Source: Cryptomeria japonica (Eukaryota; Streptophyta; Pinopsida; Cupressales; Cupressaceae). Taken from it: 64,000 nucleotides of DNA. The stretch lies in NCBI RefSeq assembly GCF_030272615.1, contig NC_081413.1:100850239-100914238 (forward strand), read 5' to 3'. The first letter of the stretch is position 1, and each line of letters starts with the position of its first letter. Position numbers and translations under genes: made by a program. This document shows positions 33,637 through 45,207 of the stretch, piece by piece. A model generated the notes under the pieces. That model was not told where the DNA came from. It saw only the letters and a program-made list of their open reading frames with translations, and searched no databases.

Positions 33637-34728
33637 ATGGGTTTTTCTACTCACCCTTCAGTTGTATTTCTAGAACGGGGTAATTATGAGTCATGGGCAA
33701 CGGGCATACTTACACACTGTAGGTGGCTTAATATTTTGCCTTATTTGTATGATCTCATACTTGCACCAGCAACTTTAGAGGGAAAAATAGCTTGGGATAT
33801 CATTAGAAATCACATAGTAGGAGTTATTTTGTCTAGTGTTGATTCTGACACTGTGTGGGCTATATCGGGCATTGATTGTCCTCACTCACTTTGGACACGT
33901 CTTTGGGAGATCTATGGAGACCCCAGTCTTTCTCCATTCCCAAAGGATCCTGCTTCAGATTGTCTTGTACCCATTGGTTGGAGAGATAACACACCTTTTG
34001 ATCATGATACTTTAAAGGAACTTCAATATTTAGACACCCTTACATATTCCGATGAATCAGAGGATTGTCTCACAGTTCCTACTCTTCAGACTGAGATTAT
34101 ACATGTATCAACATCATCTCTTTTTGTTCCTGATCAGTTTGATATTGCCTCTTCTTTGGCTCCTATTGATTCAGCTAAGCAGGACAACATACATCTTTCA
34201 GACATGGCTACTTGGGATTCTTATCTTGCAGGCATTTCATCTTTGTTTGTAGAGTCCTATATTGCAGACTTGGAGGATTACTTTGAGGATTTTCAGCTCC
34301 TCTTTGTTGACAGCCATATTCGAGCTGTTAGCCCACCATCATCTGTGCATTCAGAGGTTGCAGTTTTTGAGTCTTCAGTTCAGTTTGGATTTGACATTTT
34401 TTGTTTTAGTTCAGACAGAGGGATTCTTCAACATCCTATTATGGCACACATCTTGAAACAGATTGATTCTTCTCTCTTCACAAGGTTTCTTCATCTTCGT
34501 CCTTTGGATCCATTTCTTCCCAAGGGGAGGAATATTATATGCCGCTTCAGGATCTCTTTCTGGATTCTACCTCAGGCATCCATATGTGCGACAGGAGTTT
34601 CTTCATTGTGGGGGGGCCTTCTAGTCTCTTTCTTTTTCTCCTATGGAGACCATTGTATATGTACTTATATGATAGAAGTTGTCTATGGGGGGTATCATGT
34701 TATCCACCTCCTATCCTTCTGTTATTAG
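33637..34728 (+). CDS. RLC-7 ORF, 363 codons: copia gag start fused to unrecognised tail
   Basis: Intact frame from ATG. Residues 1-95 match the start of plant copia gags: VVFLERGNYESWATGILTHC, AWDIIRNHIVGVILSSVDSD and LWTRLWEIYGD. Residues about 95-363 are unrecognised: acidic and Ser-rich (TYSDESEDCLTVP, SYIADLEDYFEDFQLLFVDS), then hydrophobic towards the end (LLVSFFFSYGDHCICTYMIE). The zinc knuckle, protease and all pol domains are absent. The leader (32589-33636) is long and contains two AATAGGCGTTGGAAAG motifs (about 33249 and 33409). The open frame may reflect youth rather than selection. Confidence 0.65.
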   Translation: MGFSTHPSVVFLERGNYESWATGILTHCRWLNILPYLYDLILAPATLEGKIAWDIIRNHIVGVILSSVDSDTVWAISGIDCPHSLWTRLWEIYGDPSLSPFPKDPASDCLVPIGWRDNTPFDHDTLKELQYLDTLTYSDESEDCLTVPTLQTEIIHVSTSSLFVPDQFDIASSLAPIDSAKQDNIHLSDMATWDSYLAGISSLFVESYIADLEDYFEDFQLLFVDSHIRAVSPPSSVHSEVAVFESSVQFGFDIFCFSSDRGILQHPIMAHILKQIDSSLFTRFLHLRPLDPFLPKGRNIICRFRISFWILPQASICATGVSSLWGGLLVSFFFSYGDHCICTYMIEVVYGGYHVIHLLSFCY

Positions 34729-34920
34729 TGCATTTATTTCTTTCATCTCTTTTTGGAGTAGAGTTTTTCCCATGAGGTTTTCTCTATTTCTCCACTTTAC
34801 ATAGATTTGGTTGTAATTGGGTACCTGATCAGGCCTTGTTGCCGGGACCCAAGTTTATTTTCTTGCATTGTAGTTACCTTTGCTTTCTTGCACATGTTTG
34901 TAACTGCACTTTTGCTCATC

Positions 34921-34931
34921 TTAAGGGGGGG
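34921..34931 (+). promoter_or_regulatory. RLC-7 polypurine tract
   Basis: TTAAGGGGGGG directly before the right LTR start TGTTAGAG. Confidence 0.85.
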
Positions 34932-35252
34932 TGTTAGAGTAAAGGTTTTAATTTAATCATGTTGATTAAATTACCTTTATTCCTCTCTTAAGATTTCACT
35001 TTAGTTTGCATTTGTGACATTTAATAATTATATTAATTATTAAATGTCTACCTATTAGGGTTTCTTTTAGGGTTGCACAATATCCTTTTATAAGGATTCA
35101 TCATTGTAATTTATCTCTCTCTCTCAGATGAATACATTTTTCAGCTTTCAGAGCACCCTTGCTTGTTTGTCTCCATCTCTTCTTTCTGTGACAGGTTATT
35201 TGCATGCAGGTGATCGTCGGGGTCTGTGAAGTTGGCTTTCTCAACTTCTTCA
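34932..35252 (+). repeat. RLC-7 3' LTR
   Basis: Nearly identical to 32258-32576. Differences are clustered in the CT repeat (TCTCTCTCTCAG against TCTCTCTTGG) and the last 60 bases. Confidence 0.92.
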
Positions 35253-36066
35253 TTATCTTCAATAGGGGCTTCATTTGCCCTAAATTGCAGAATATCTTCA
35301 AACACACCCCATTCCATCTGTGAAACATCTCGCAGGGACTGTTGTACTAGCAACTTTATCAGACCATGATGGCTAATAGAACGATTGCCATATTTTTTAG
35401 TCTCCTTAGCACTTATAGAAATGAGATGATACAGGAAATTTGGGACATTAACTCGCCTGTTATGACGTAGATGATTGAGTAGCTTGAAGTGAGGCGAGTG
35501 GAGATTTGAATACCGTCCTTCACAGGTGATATACTTCATGATATACAGAGCTACCTGAGGCTAGTGTGCTGGCAAAGAAACCCTTCTAGTTCCTTGCCTA
35601 TCTATCATTAAGGGTCCATCTATAGCAATTGTGAACTCTACCCTGGCACTCCTTGCGTCCTTTGATTCTGGAAAGAGTTCTCCTTCCTGCAACAAACCTG
35701 TGACCTCCGCAATTCTCTGCTCTGTAGCAATTACCTTCAACCCCTTAACTGTAGCTTCTCCTTCATCAAAAGAATGCATAAATTCCGCGGCTATTTCATC
35801 ATTGAAATCCCTAATCTTCAAGAAATACTCCAGCTAGTCATGGTTTTGGAAATAGTGAACACAGACAACATCCTGCAGCAAAACTTCATGCACAGTCAGT
35901 TCATGGTGAATCAGATCACCTCCCATCTTTTACTCTGATACTTCCACTGCTTCACAAAAAGCCAAAATCTACATATCTAAAATTAGGCGGTAGAACTTAT
36001 TATTCACTTGCGTGAAATAATAATCATCACAAGTAATGTCAGTTAGGAAACCAATGCTCAGGATAA

Positions 36067-36452
36067 TCAATCTTACTAGGAAAAAGGACCATAAAGTACC
36101 CCCCCAACTTAACCTAGCACGTGTCCACACAGGCCGATAAGATGTCGAGATTAATGCGGATTATTACAGGATTAAAGTCATAATGAACTAATAAATGCAA
36201 AATTAAAATAAAGTACAATATATACGTACCTGCAATTGGTGAAATGATGGCGAAATGAAATGAAGTGATAGATAAGAAAGTGGGATGGAATGTAGTGGAT
36301 GGAACTTTATGTACGAAGAATAATATTTCACATGGAAATATTTGATTATGATACGGTAGATAAGTTCGCTGCAAAAGCTACAGGAACATCACCTTTATTA
36401 ACATGCCCAAGTGCAACAGGAAACTCATTATCAGTTACTAAATCATTATTAG
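36067..36452 (-). other. RLG-6 spacer and repetitive pol tail
   Basis: Next to the pol end (36370-36510) the sequence repeats GTTGCTGCAGGAAYA-type units which, read on the - strand, give a Val/Pro/Ala-rich tail. Below 36300 no coding sequence is recognised until the extra ORF. Confidence 0.5.
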
Positions 36453-39329
36453 TTACTGCAGGAATATCACCAGTTGCTGCAGGAACACCACCAGTTGCTG
36501 CAGAAACTTGTGTTTCTTTAGTCGGTGTCCATTCACTAGAAGTTTGAATCTAACAGCATCTATGGTGGACAACCGAACTACTCCATTGTGAAAAACTTCT
36601 TCTATTTGATAAGGACCCAACCACCTTGTGTGGAGTTTTCCTTGAGCATCTTTATATCTGGAATCATACAAGAGTGCCCAATCACCAACTTTGAATCTCT
36701 TTTCTCTGATATACTTATCATGTCATCTGGCTCTTTGGTTTTGAATCAACTCTGTCTGTTGAACAACTATTTTTCTCCATTCATCTAAAGCATTTAACTG
36801 TTGAATGCATTCCTTTTGTGCTTCAGATAATGTCATATTTAGTTGTAGGGTTGTTCTCAAGGTTTTATGCTCAAATTCAATAGGCATCATTGCTATTTTT
36901 CCATAGACCATCTCAAAAGGTGTGAATCCAATTAATGTTTTCTAGGTTGTTCTATATGCCCAAATTGCCTCTGAAAGCCGATTAGACCAGTCTTTCTTGT
37001 GGATAGACACTATTTTTGTAAGAATACCTTCAAGTTCTCTGTTGGTAACCTCTACTTGACCATTACACTGTGGATGGTATGGAGTAGATTTCCTATGTCT
37101 TATATTATATTCATTGACCAAAGCTTTTATCAATGTTGATGTAAATTGAGGTCCCTGATCTGAGACAATTTCCCTGGGTACTCCATACCTTGTAAATATT
37201 TCCTCATATAGAAACTCAGCTACTTTATTATCTCTTGCATGTGGCATAGCTTTAGCTTCTACCCATTTTGTCACATAGTCTGTACATACCAAGATATAAG
37301 ATCTGCCATTAGAAGGTGGATAAATAGGGCCAACAAAATCTAATCCCCATTTATCAAATGGTGTTACAGATATTTGAGGATATAGAGGCATTTCATCTGA
37401 TTTTGTAGGTCTGCCTATTCGCTGACACCTATCACACTTCCTTGTGTACTGAGCTGCATCCTTGTGTAGTGTAGGCCAATAATAACCTGTATTGAGTATT
37501 TTCAATGCTATCCTTTTGGCAGCAAAATGACCTCCACACGGTTCATCATGACATGCATGCAAGATGTCATATGTTTCATCTTCTCTGACACATCTTCGCA
37601 TAACTTGATCAGGTCCAGTATAAAATAGACAATCAACAATCCATGAAAAATTAAAACTTTTTTCAACTAACAATCTTCTTTCCTTAGGAGAAAAAGAAAC
37701 TGGCATCTTAGTTGCAGCTAAATAGCTGGCAATATCAGCATACCAAGGTGTATGAGCCTGTATGAGAAACAAATGCTCATCTGGAAAAGTGTCATCTATC
37801 ATTGTAGAGTCTTCCTGCAATTGAAGACGTGAAAGATAATCTGCAACAACATTAGACTTCCCTGGCTTATCAACAATTGTGATATCAAATTCTTGCATCA
37901 ACAATAACCAGTGAGCCAATCTACCAGTTATTGATGGCTTATTCATAAGATATCTAATTGCAGTATGATCTGTATGCACAAATATTGGATACCTTGTAAT
38001 ATAGTGTCTAAACTTATTAAGGGCATCTATGGCAACTAGCATTTCTTTTTCAGTAACTGTATAATTCAATTCAGGTCCTTGCAAATTCTTGCTGATATTA
38101 TATATAACATTTTCCAGCTTATCAACTTTCTGTCCTAACACTAATCCTATAGCATAATCAGATGCATCAGTATGGATTTGAAATGGTAGAGACCAATTAG
38201 GTCCTTTAAGAACTGATGCCTGAGTCAAGGCATGCTTAAGCTTTAAAAAAGCTTCATTGCATGTTGAAGTCCATTTAAATTCTGCATCTTTAGTAACCAG
38301 TGAATACAAGGGACTTGCAGTTTTGTTGAAATCTTTAATGAACCTTCTGTAGTATCCAGCATGGCCAAGAAAACTTCTCACATCCTTCTGCTTCACAGGG
38401 TCATGAATTTGCTGAATAACCTCAATTTTTGTTGGATCCACCTGTATACCTTGTACAAATATATGATGACCAAGGACTATTCCTTCTTCCATCATTAGAA
38501 AACACTTTTCACTATTTAGAGACAAGTTGTAGTCTTCACACTGCTGCAAAACTTTCTTCAAATTATCCAATGCCTGATCAAATTCAGAACCATAAGTTGT
38601 AAAGTCATCCATATAAATCTCCATTATGTCTTGAGAGATATCAGAAAAAATGTTGATGACCACCCTTTGAAAAGTGGCTAGAGCATTACACAACCCAAAA
38701 GGAAGATCATAATATGCATAAGTGCCCCATGGACAAGTAAATGTTGTTTTCTCTTGGTCTTCAGGGGCTATTTGAATTTGATTATAGCCACTGAATCCAT
38801 CCAAAAATGAAAAGTATTTCTTACCAGCAAGAGAATCTAATACCTAATCTACAAAGGGTAGTGGAAAGTGATCCTTTCTTGTGGCTAAGTTCAAGGCTCT
38901 ATAATCAACACATACTCTCCATTTGCCTCCTTTTTTAGGAACTATCACCAAAGGTGATACCCATTGACTATCAGAAATAGGATAAATAAATCCAACTTTC
39001 AACAATTTCTGCAATTCTTCTTTAACTATCTCTTTCAGGGCAGGATTGACTCTTTTTTGAGGTTGTCTAAGGGGACAACACTCATCCTTTATATAAATGT
39101 GATGTGTACAAACTGTTGGATCAATTCCATTCATATCCTCGTAATCCCATGCAAAGGCATTTTTATGGAGTTTTAGCAAGTCTACCAAGCTATCCTTCTG
39201 AATATCTGCTATATTCTTGTTGATGTTCAAATATTTATTCAATGTAACCTCTATCTTGATAGTAAGATCAATCTGATTTATATCAGAAACATGAGAATAT
39301 GACAACTCCTGCGGCAACAAAGTATGCAA
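36453..39329 (-). pseudogene. pol: RLG-6 pol: RT, RNase H, integrase
   Basis: One - strand frame throughout. RT: GFIYPISDSQWVSPLVIVPK, KWRVCVDYRALN, FPLPF, SFLDGFSGYNQIQIAPEDQE, YYDLPFGLCNA and EIYMDDFTTYG (YMDD). RNase H: LPFQIHTDASDYAIGLVLGQ, NYTVTEKEMLVAI, FVHTDHTAIRYLM and GRLAHWLLLMQEFDITI. Integrase: zinc HHCC (HDEPCGGHFAAKR, RKCDRCQ), GLDFVGPIYPP, IVSDQGPQFTSTLI and GQVEVTNRELEG, so all three acidic residues are present. The tail has WLGPYQIEEVFHNGVVRLST. Only three or four stops (about 38842, 36940, 36720) break it and there is no frameshift. It copies and integrates the element. This is the best-kept pol in the window. Confidence 0.93.
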
Positions 39330-41951
39330 AATATCAGTGGCTGTAGAAAAGTCTAATCCTATAATATTCGGAACCAGTTCCTACAATTCTCTGTCTTCTA
39401 TTAATTCATTTGTTAGAACCTTATAAAGGATTGATTCCTCATCATATAACTGCATGGGTGGTACTCGATTAATTATCATAAGATGACTAATAGAGTCTAT
39501 CTCTTCAGATTCCTCTCCCAAAATAGGCCAAACAGTCTGCTGCTGCTCAAGCTGAGGTTGTGCAAGGGAATACAAAGCCAATGTTTTTGTGGAACTACCA
39601 TCTGAGATAGTCATGTCTCCTGATCTACACCCAATATATGCATCTGATGTGGCAAGCCATGGTCTTCCCAAAATGATTGGATATCCCCCCAACGTTGCTT
39701 TTGGGGATAAAATCATAAAATTTGCAGGGTACTCCCAAGAATCTAGTATAACCACTATATCTTCTATTATACCATTAGGTCTTACTACAGAGCCATCAAC
39801 AAGTTGAAGAATTGTAGGTGTAGCCCTTAAATTATCTATCTCAAGATGTTTCATTACTTCCCTTGTCATCACATTAATGGCTGCTCCTAGATCAATTAAA
39901 ACATTTTTTATTTGACTGCCATTAATGACTATAGTCACAATAGGACTGCTTGGATCAGAATATTTTGGAATAGCAACTTTTCCCAACATAATATCAGCTA
40001 ATTGACCCATAACATGAACTGTTTGTGGATCCTTTTTCTTTCGGCCAGGTTTCTTTAGGCATGCCTCTCTCAATGCCTTACCATATATTGGAACATCCTT
40101 TATTGTTTGCAACAATGGAATCTTAACACAAATGTGCTTCAGTTGGTCAAGAATATCAAAGCTTTGTTGTTGTTCAGTTGAAACTTCTTTATCAGACAAT
40201 CTTTGGGAAAATGGTGGTAATATTTGATTCTGAGGTATTACAGCATTAGGATCAGAGGTTGGCTGCTCTTCTGGTACTTTAGTAATAATTGGATGAGAGG
40301 GACTAGGCATGGTTGTTCCAGATCGGAGGTGAATATCTTCCAATGATAAAGAATAGGCTGGATATTGGTTTGCATCAACTGAATAAGCTTGTTGTTGCTG
40401 CTAAGATTTAATATTTGGATTAGGCAACGATTGAGTAGGTAGCTGTGTTGGCTTTGGGGGTGGTGCTATGGCTACAGGAGGTGGCATTAAAGCAGGAGGT
40501 TGTGGCTACTGATTAGGAGGTTGATATCTATAGGATTGGGATGACCATGATGGGTTTCCCCTCCATTGAGAGTTAGGTTGCCAATTCCCCTGAAACTGGT
40601 TCCTTGCACCCTGAGGTGGATACCAGTTTCCTTGTGGCTGCTGCCACTGGGGCATTTGATTAGCAAATTGTTGTCCTTGGCCTTGTGATCCATACCAATG
40701 TGGATAATCACCAAAATTTTGAGAATATTGTGGTTGCCATTGGTTATTTGGTGCATAAGAATTACCACTATAACCAGAAAAGGAAAGTGGATCAGGTTTT
40801 GGAAAATTTGGTCTTCTCTGAGCAACATAGAAGACTTGTTCATCCTCCCCTTAAATTGGTTTGAAATCAGGTACTTCAACATTTGCAACCATTTTACATC
40901 TACAATCTTTCTTCCGCTGCTTACAATGAGGACAGAATTCTGCAACGAATGCATCAGCTTCCTTATGCTTCTTCTTAGCTGCCAATGTATCCAACTGAGT
41001 AGCCATATTATTTATAATGTCCTCTTTGAAATCTTTTAACAAATGACTAAGTTCCAACCTAGAAACTCCATTTCCAGATGATGATGATGGTGCTCCTAGC
41101 TTAAATCTCCTATTCTTCTTAGAAGTGGATCTGGAATATTTCTTACAAATCTGTTCTATTTCAGCCCAAGTAGATTGTGTGATGTCACCTCCCCACATGA
41201 GATCTAAGGAATCAGTGCATTCATCACTGATACCCCTCAAGAATATCAATTTGAGGGAATCTTCATTCAAGGTACTATGCTTGGACTTCTTGACACTAAA
41301 CAAAAACCTTTCCAGATAATCCTCAAGGCTCTCATCTGCAGTTTGTGTCATCCTAAAGATGTCATCCCCATTCTGATCAGTGCCTCTACAGTAGTCTTTA
41401 TATTTTGCAAGAAACAACCGTTTCATCTCATCCCATGTATTGATTGTGCTACTACCCAAACTCATAAACCATCTCAAGGATGACTCTTTCAAAGTGGTTG
41501 GAAAATTTTTGAGTCTATGGGCATCTGTGGTATAGTCAAAACTCCTACAGAGAACATCAAACTCAAACAAAAATGTATCAGGGTCCTCTGTGACCAACCC
41601 ATAGAACTTAGGTAGTGAAGATGCTAGAATATTCTTGAGGTTAGCATTATCATGCTGGTCAGAGATGGGAAACTCAAATGTTGGACCAAGTGGTGGTGGT
41701 GGATTATTTCCACCAAGGGGTGGATTCCCTTGCATTGGACTTGTGGGGGTTATTACAATAGGCAACTCTTCTTCTTGTGGGCCAAAAAGGAGCTGAAGAC
41801 TATCTCCTGTAAATTCAGACTCAGGGTGATTCAAATTTTGTGGGTCTTGATACAACTCAAAAAAAGGGTTTATATCTGAAGAACTATCTTCTGCTTGGGT
41901 AATATGAGTGGGTAAAAATCTACCTTTGGTATCTCTTCTACGATTATACAT
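39330..41951 (-). pseudogene. gag: RLG-6 gag and protease
   Basis: The frame opens at ATG 41951 (MYNRRRDTKGRFLPTHITQA). The capsid domain includes ILASSLPKFYGLVTEDPDTF, LKESSLRWFMSLG and MKRLFLAKYKDY, followed by a Cys/His segment (EFCPHCKQRKKDCRC). A Gln/Pro-rich linker (about 40840-40400) leads to the protease, with SSPIVTIVINGSQIKNVLID, LGAAINVM (D-L-G-A active site) and GGYPIILGRPWLATSDAYIG. The same frame continues into pol, so gag-pol was a single polyprotein of over 1,800 codons. Stops at about 40849, 40508, 40402 and 39379 are the only breaks. Gag forms the particle and protease matures it. Confidence 0.9.
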
Positions 41952-42021
41952 GCAAATTCATCCAAGCCAAACAATTAACTAAAAACTAAAACAATCATAA
42001 AAGGTTCTTAGCTTGATACCA

Positions 42022-42039
42022 TCCCCGGAAGCGGCGCCA
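42022..42039 (-). promoter_or_regulatory. RLG-6 primer-binding site (tRNA-Asp type)
   Basis: The + strand reads TCCCCGGAAGCGGCGCCA, the acceptor end of plant tRNA-Asp with two changes as I recall that sequence. On the - strand the PBS TGGCGCCGCTTCCGGGGA follows the LTR end by four bases. tRNA-Asp priming is usual in Athila-type elements. Confidence 0.8.
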
Positions 42040-42043
42040 AAAA

Positions 42044-43285
42044 TGTCTACCCCAACATTAATAACAATAATATCTCTAACTGAATTCTCAATCTGAAGTT
42101 TGGATATTCATATGATAGAGTTTACTATTCTCATGGTTGGTGTTCATTTAGTTGTCAATCCAAGAACGTAAAACTTGAAATGGGTCTGCAAAATATATGC
42201 ACTAAGCTCCTTGAATGATTATTCTCAATTACTAGAAGGAATAGGAATAAAAATCAGAAAGACTAAATGAAAGCTTTTCAAAATGTTGTTGAAATGAATT
42301 AATGGAAATAACAGGACTAACTCTATTCTGCCTTGGCTATAGGAACAATCAAAGGATCTGTTTCTAGTGGCTGCAGGAACATCCCAGTCATGAACTTCTA
42401 CTGCAACTAAGTAAAATCTAACTTCAATAATCATAAACACAAGATCACTCACCAAGTGGGCCCCCTTGGATGAGTGATATCAAACTTTCAATAAAGAGCT
42501 CTTAACAGATCAGAATAACATGATTTTTATTTACTTCTTCCTGAAAGATGATTACATATCAAAAAGATGGAAATCTAGAATACGTGACAGAAAATGATCA
42601 ATCCTTTTCCATTCTGTCTAACCCAGAAAGAAGGGAGAGCTTATTTAAATAGAAAAGACAATCTACAATAGATAACTACAATTATGCCCAGAAGAAAAGG
42701 CAGATCACTGCCAGACAAAGGGAATAACAGAGAGCTTGGTTGCAGGAACTGTGGATCTGTAACTGAACCACAGTCCTTTGCATGCCGAAGAAATGTTTTA
42801 CAAATTAAACATGTACTGGCGTTAAACTCCTATAATGAAGCGCACTGCTCCGAGTATGCCTTAGATCGTGCTCGTTTGAATATCCTTTAATTTGACCTCC
42901 AGCTCTCTGGCGTGATTCTCCAGTCCTTAGGCGTGGAAGAGAATTCTTCACTGCAACATCAATTATTACCTGCACTAAAACAGAAATAGAATACAAGGAC
43001 ACACATATATGTATTTTTACTTTAACTAATACATTCATTAATTCACATATGAAATCATCCTAAATAATCTGCATATCACAAAGATAAACCATTTGGCTGC
43101 AGGAATATATTGGCATGGCTGCAGGAAGAAATTGACAAGGTTCAAACATGATTTCTTAAGTTCAGTTTTTAAAACATGGATTACATATAGTCAATGCATA
43201 ATATTTTACTATCATAATGCAACCCAAAAGATACCAAAAAGACCTAAAAGTCTTGATAAAAACATGTCAATACACCGACTTATCA
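42044..43285 (-). repeat. RLG-6 5' LTR
   Basis: 1,242 bp, paired with 29339-30580. A palindromic TATTTAAATA (42642-42651) is the TATA candidate. ACCAT follows at 43286-43290. Confidence 0.92.
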
Positions 43286-43290
43286 ACCAT

Positions 43291-45130
43291 CTGAATGCTT
43301 GATGAATATTAGTTAATTTTATGACAAGAAGGAACATGAAATCATTCAATTATGTCTTATGGATTCAATACTTTTGAATGTCTCTAAGGAGACCACTGCA
43401 CATAAGCCATAAAATATGATAGACCATATTTATCAAACTAAAAGTCTAGCCAATAAATTATATCTCAAAAGATGGTTATACTCTTTAAAGATGAAAAATT
43501 GGTGATTAAATTATAGTTTATTTAAATAATTTAAATTTAAATTTGAGCTACCTAAATTTATCTTTTTAATTTATTATTTTTTTGAATTTTACCTTGGAAA
43601 AATAATTATTTCCTTTGGTGGTGGTGATGCAAAGATCAAGATGGATAGTCATATTGCTAATTTTCTTTTAGAGGGGATGAGAAGAAAATTCATGAATGAT
43701 GGCTTGAGGGATGTTGTACACGTTTAAGAAAAGTCCAAGGATAAAGAAGTGTCTAAAAAGGATAAAAAAAGATAGTTTCAAATCAAATGGATAGTCAATA
43801 ACTTAGAGAAGATAAAAGTAAAGAGAGAGCATGTGAAGAAGTAATATCAGAACAAAATGAAATCTTCAAATTCCTTAGAAAAATATTTTGATGATAGTGA
43901 TAGTGATGCTTTATTTATTTTGTTAACACTATTAGTGAGGATTTTTAACCAATTGATTCAGATTGCTGCCACAATATGACTCCCCACAATATGACTCCCC
44001 ACAAAGAGTGGTCTTTGACTTACATAGTTTATAATTGAGGAGAGATTTTCCTTGATAATAATAGTACCAAGTCAATTGTTGGCAAGGGAAAGGTATAATT
44101 GAGTTTTATTGGTAGAAAGGTTAAAATGTTTAGTAATGTATTGCATATTTCAAGATTTATAAGAAAATTATTTTTTGTATCCAAGTTGAATGATTCCAAT
44201 TTGCATGTAACATTTGGAAAGTGTGGTTGCAAGTTAGTAAGAGGAAATTTGTTGGTGCCTAAAGGATCTCAAATTGGGAACTTGTTTAGGCTAGATTCTT
44301 TCAAATTTTATAAATCTACCAATGTGATGTCCAAAGACTCAAAATGTATGTACGTTGTGGCACCAATCTTTGGATCATATTTGTGAAAAGGTTCTTATGT
44401 CCATTATTAATAAAAAAATTGTATGATAATTTTTCTTATTGCTCTAATGGTAAAAATGCTTTCAATGAGCATTGTGTGTTTGGTAAATATAATAGATATT
44501 TACTTTTTATTGGAATCTATAGAGAAAAGATTAAAAATAATTCATTCATATGTGTTTGGTCTAGTGGATGTGAGTTTTATGGAAAAATATTCGCATCATG
44601 TTTCATTCATTGATGATGGTTCTAGATACACCTAGATTATTTAAAGCATACTAAATTAAAAAATTTCACTAAATTTAAGCATACTAGATGTGTTATCGTG
44701 GTGTACTAATTATATGAATAATTCATTTCATATATAGGACTTTATGGATGCATATTGGGTAGATAACTTGGATACTCAATGGTCCACTAGTAGTGGCTAT
44801 GTGTTTTCTCTATTTGATCATGGAGTGAGGTAGATGAGTAATAGGCAAAACATAGTTTCTTTGTCCATTACAAAAGTAGAGTATATGACTAATATGCATG
44901 TCTTTGATGAGGTAATTTGGTTATAAAGACTTTGTTTATATATCGATTTTGATTCTAGGGTTGTTAGAACTAGTTATGATAGTTAGATTGTCTATTTTTT
45001 GGCCAAGAATCTTATGTGTTATCCTGATATTAAGAATGTTGATGCTTAGTATCACTTTTTGAAATATATGGTAGATAATGGTAAGGTCTTGTTATAGAAG
45101 GTTGATATTCAGGCCTTAGATAGACTGCAT
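43291..45130 (+). pseudogene. RLC-3 gag-pol remains (gag, protease, pre-integrase, RNase H end)
   Basis: Readable pieces in shifting frames: gag YDKKEHEIIQLCLMDSILLN and IYQTKSLANKLYLKRW (43310-43500); post-protease block VKMFSNVLHISRFIRKLFFV with SKLNDSNLHVTFGKCGCKLV (44120-44300); a pre-integrase segment with CVFGKYNRY; the integrase start VSFIDDGSRYTW (44600-44640); then, after a deletion near 44700, the RNase H end LDTQWSTSSGYVFSLFDHGV, YMTNMHVFDEVIWL and LCLYIDFDSRVVRT (44760-45000). Order and motifs are those of Ty1/copia. Almost all of integrase and RT are gone. Confidence 0.8.
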
Positions 45131-45207
45131 TTGATTATCTTATATTTTCTATGAATGTATTTGTAATGTATGATGTCATGCATGAGAATTTTATTATTAA
45201 AGTGCCT

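Larger units (their letters stand above)
32258..35252 (+). mobile_element. RLC-7: 3.0-kb non-autonomous copia-type LTR element
   Basis: LTRs of 319 bp (32258-32576) and 321 bp (34932-35252) start TGTTAGAG and end CTTCTWCA, and are flanked by TTATC (32253-32257 and 35253-35257). TGGTATCAGAGC follows the left LTR at once and TTAAGGGGGGG precedes the right LTR. Only about five substitutions and a 2-base indel separate the LTRs (by eye). The interior has one ORF with a gag start and no protease, integrase or RT, so it needed a helper. Confidence 0.92.
30737..36066 (-). pseudogene. RLG-6 extra ORF between pol and 3' LTR, split by RLC-7
   Basis: Reading down the - strand: ITCDDYYFTQVNNKFYRLIL, FNDEIAAEFMHSFDEGEATV, GLLQEGELFPESKDARSARV, YIMKYITCEGRYSNLHSPHF and FLYHLISISAKETKKY (to 35258). 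After RLC-7 it continues in a Glu-rich, then basic stretch (AKRRRTKTRTPTSVS), a coiled coil (IINKKQKEIEKKDNRIKELE, about 31560) and a globular end (LCEFYLHNYAVPQDREWNPL; QRWNHLPDHLKLGEPYSLQN) closing at 30737. Removing RLC-7 and one TTATC restores a continuous frame. The N-terminal half recalls 'putative plant transposon protein' domains reported beside plant gypsy elements, but I cannot confirm this. Its place is that of the env-like ORF of Athila. No signal peptide or membrane segment is seen. Several TAG/TAA stops. Confidence 0.6.
29339..43285 (-). mobile_element. RLG-6: 13.9-kb Athila-like Ty3/gypsy element, nearly intact
   Basis: Two 1,242-bp LTRs (29339-30580 and 42044-43285), TGATAAGTCGG...GTAGACA on the - strand, are flanked by ACCAT on both sides (29334-29338 and 43286-43290). 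A PBS for tRNA-Asp lies inside the right LTR and a PPT beside the left LTR. gag, protease, RT, RNase H and integrase lie in a single - strand frame from 41951 to about 36453. A further sense ORF between pol and the 3' LTR, the tRNA-Asp PBS and the D-L-G-A protease point to the Athila group. My count gives about 48 LTR differences (about 4%), mostly transitions. RLC-7 interrupts the extra ORF. Confidence 0.92.

Noticed and set aside
43950-44010. Short direct repeat AATATGACTCCCCACA twice
   Set aside because: A local duplication in decayed RLC-3 sequence; no boundary or function implied.
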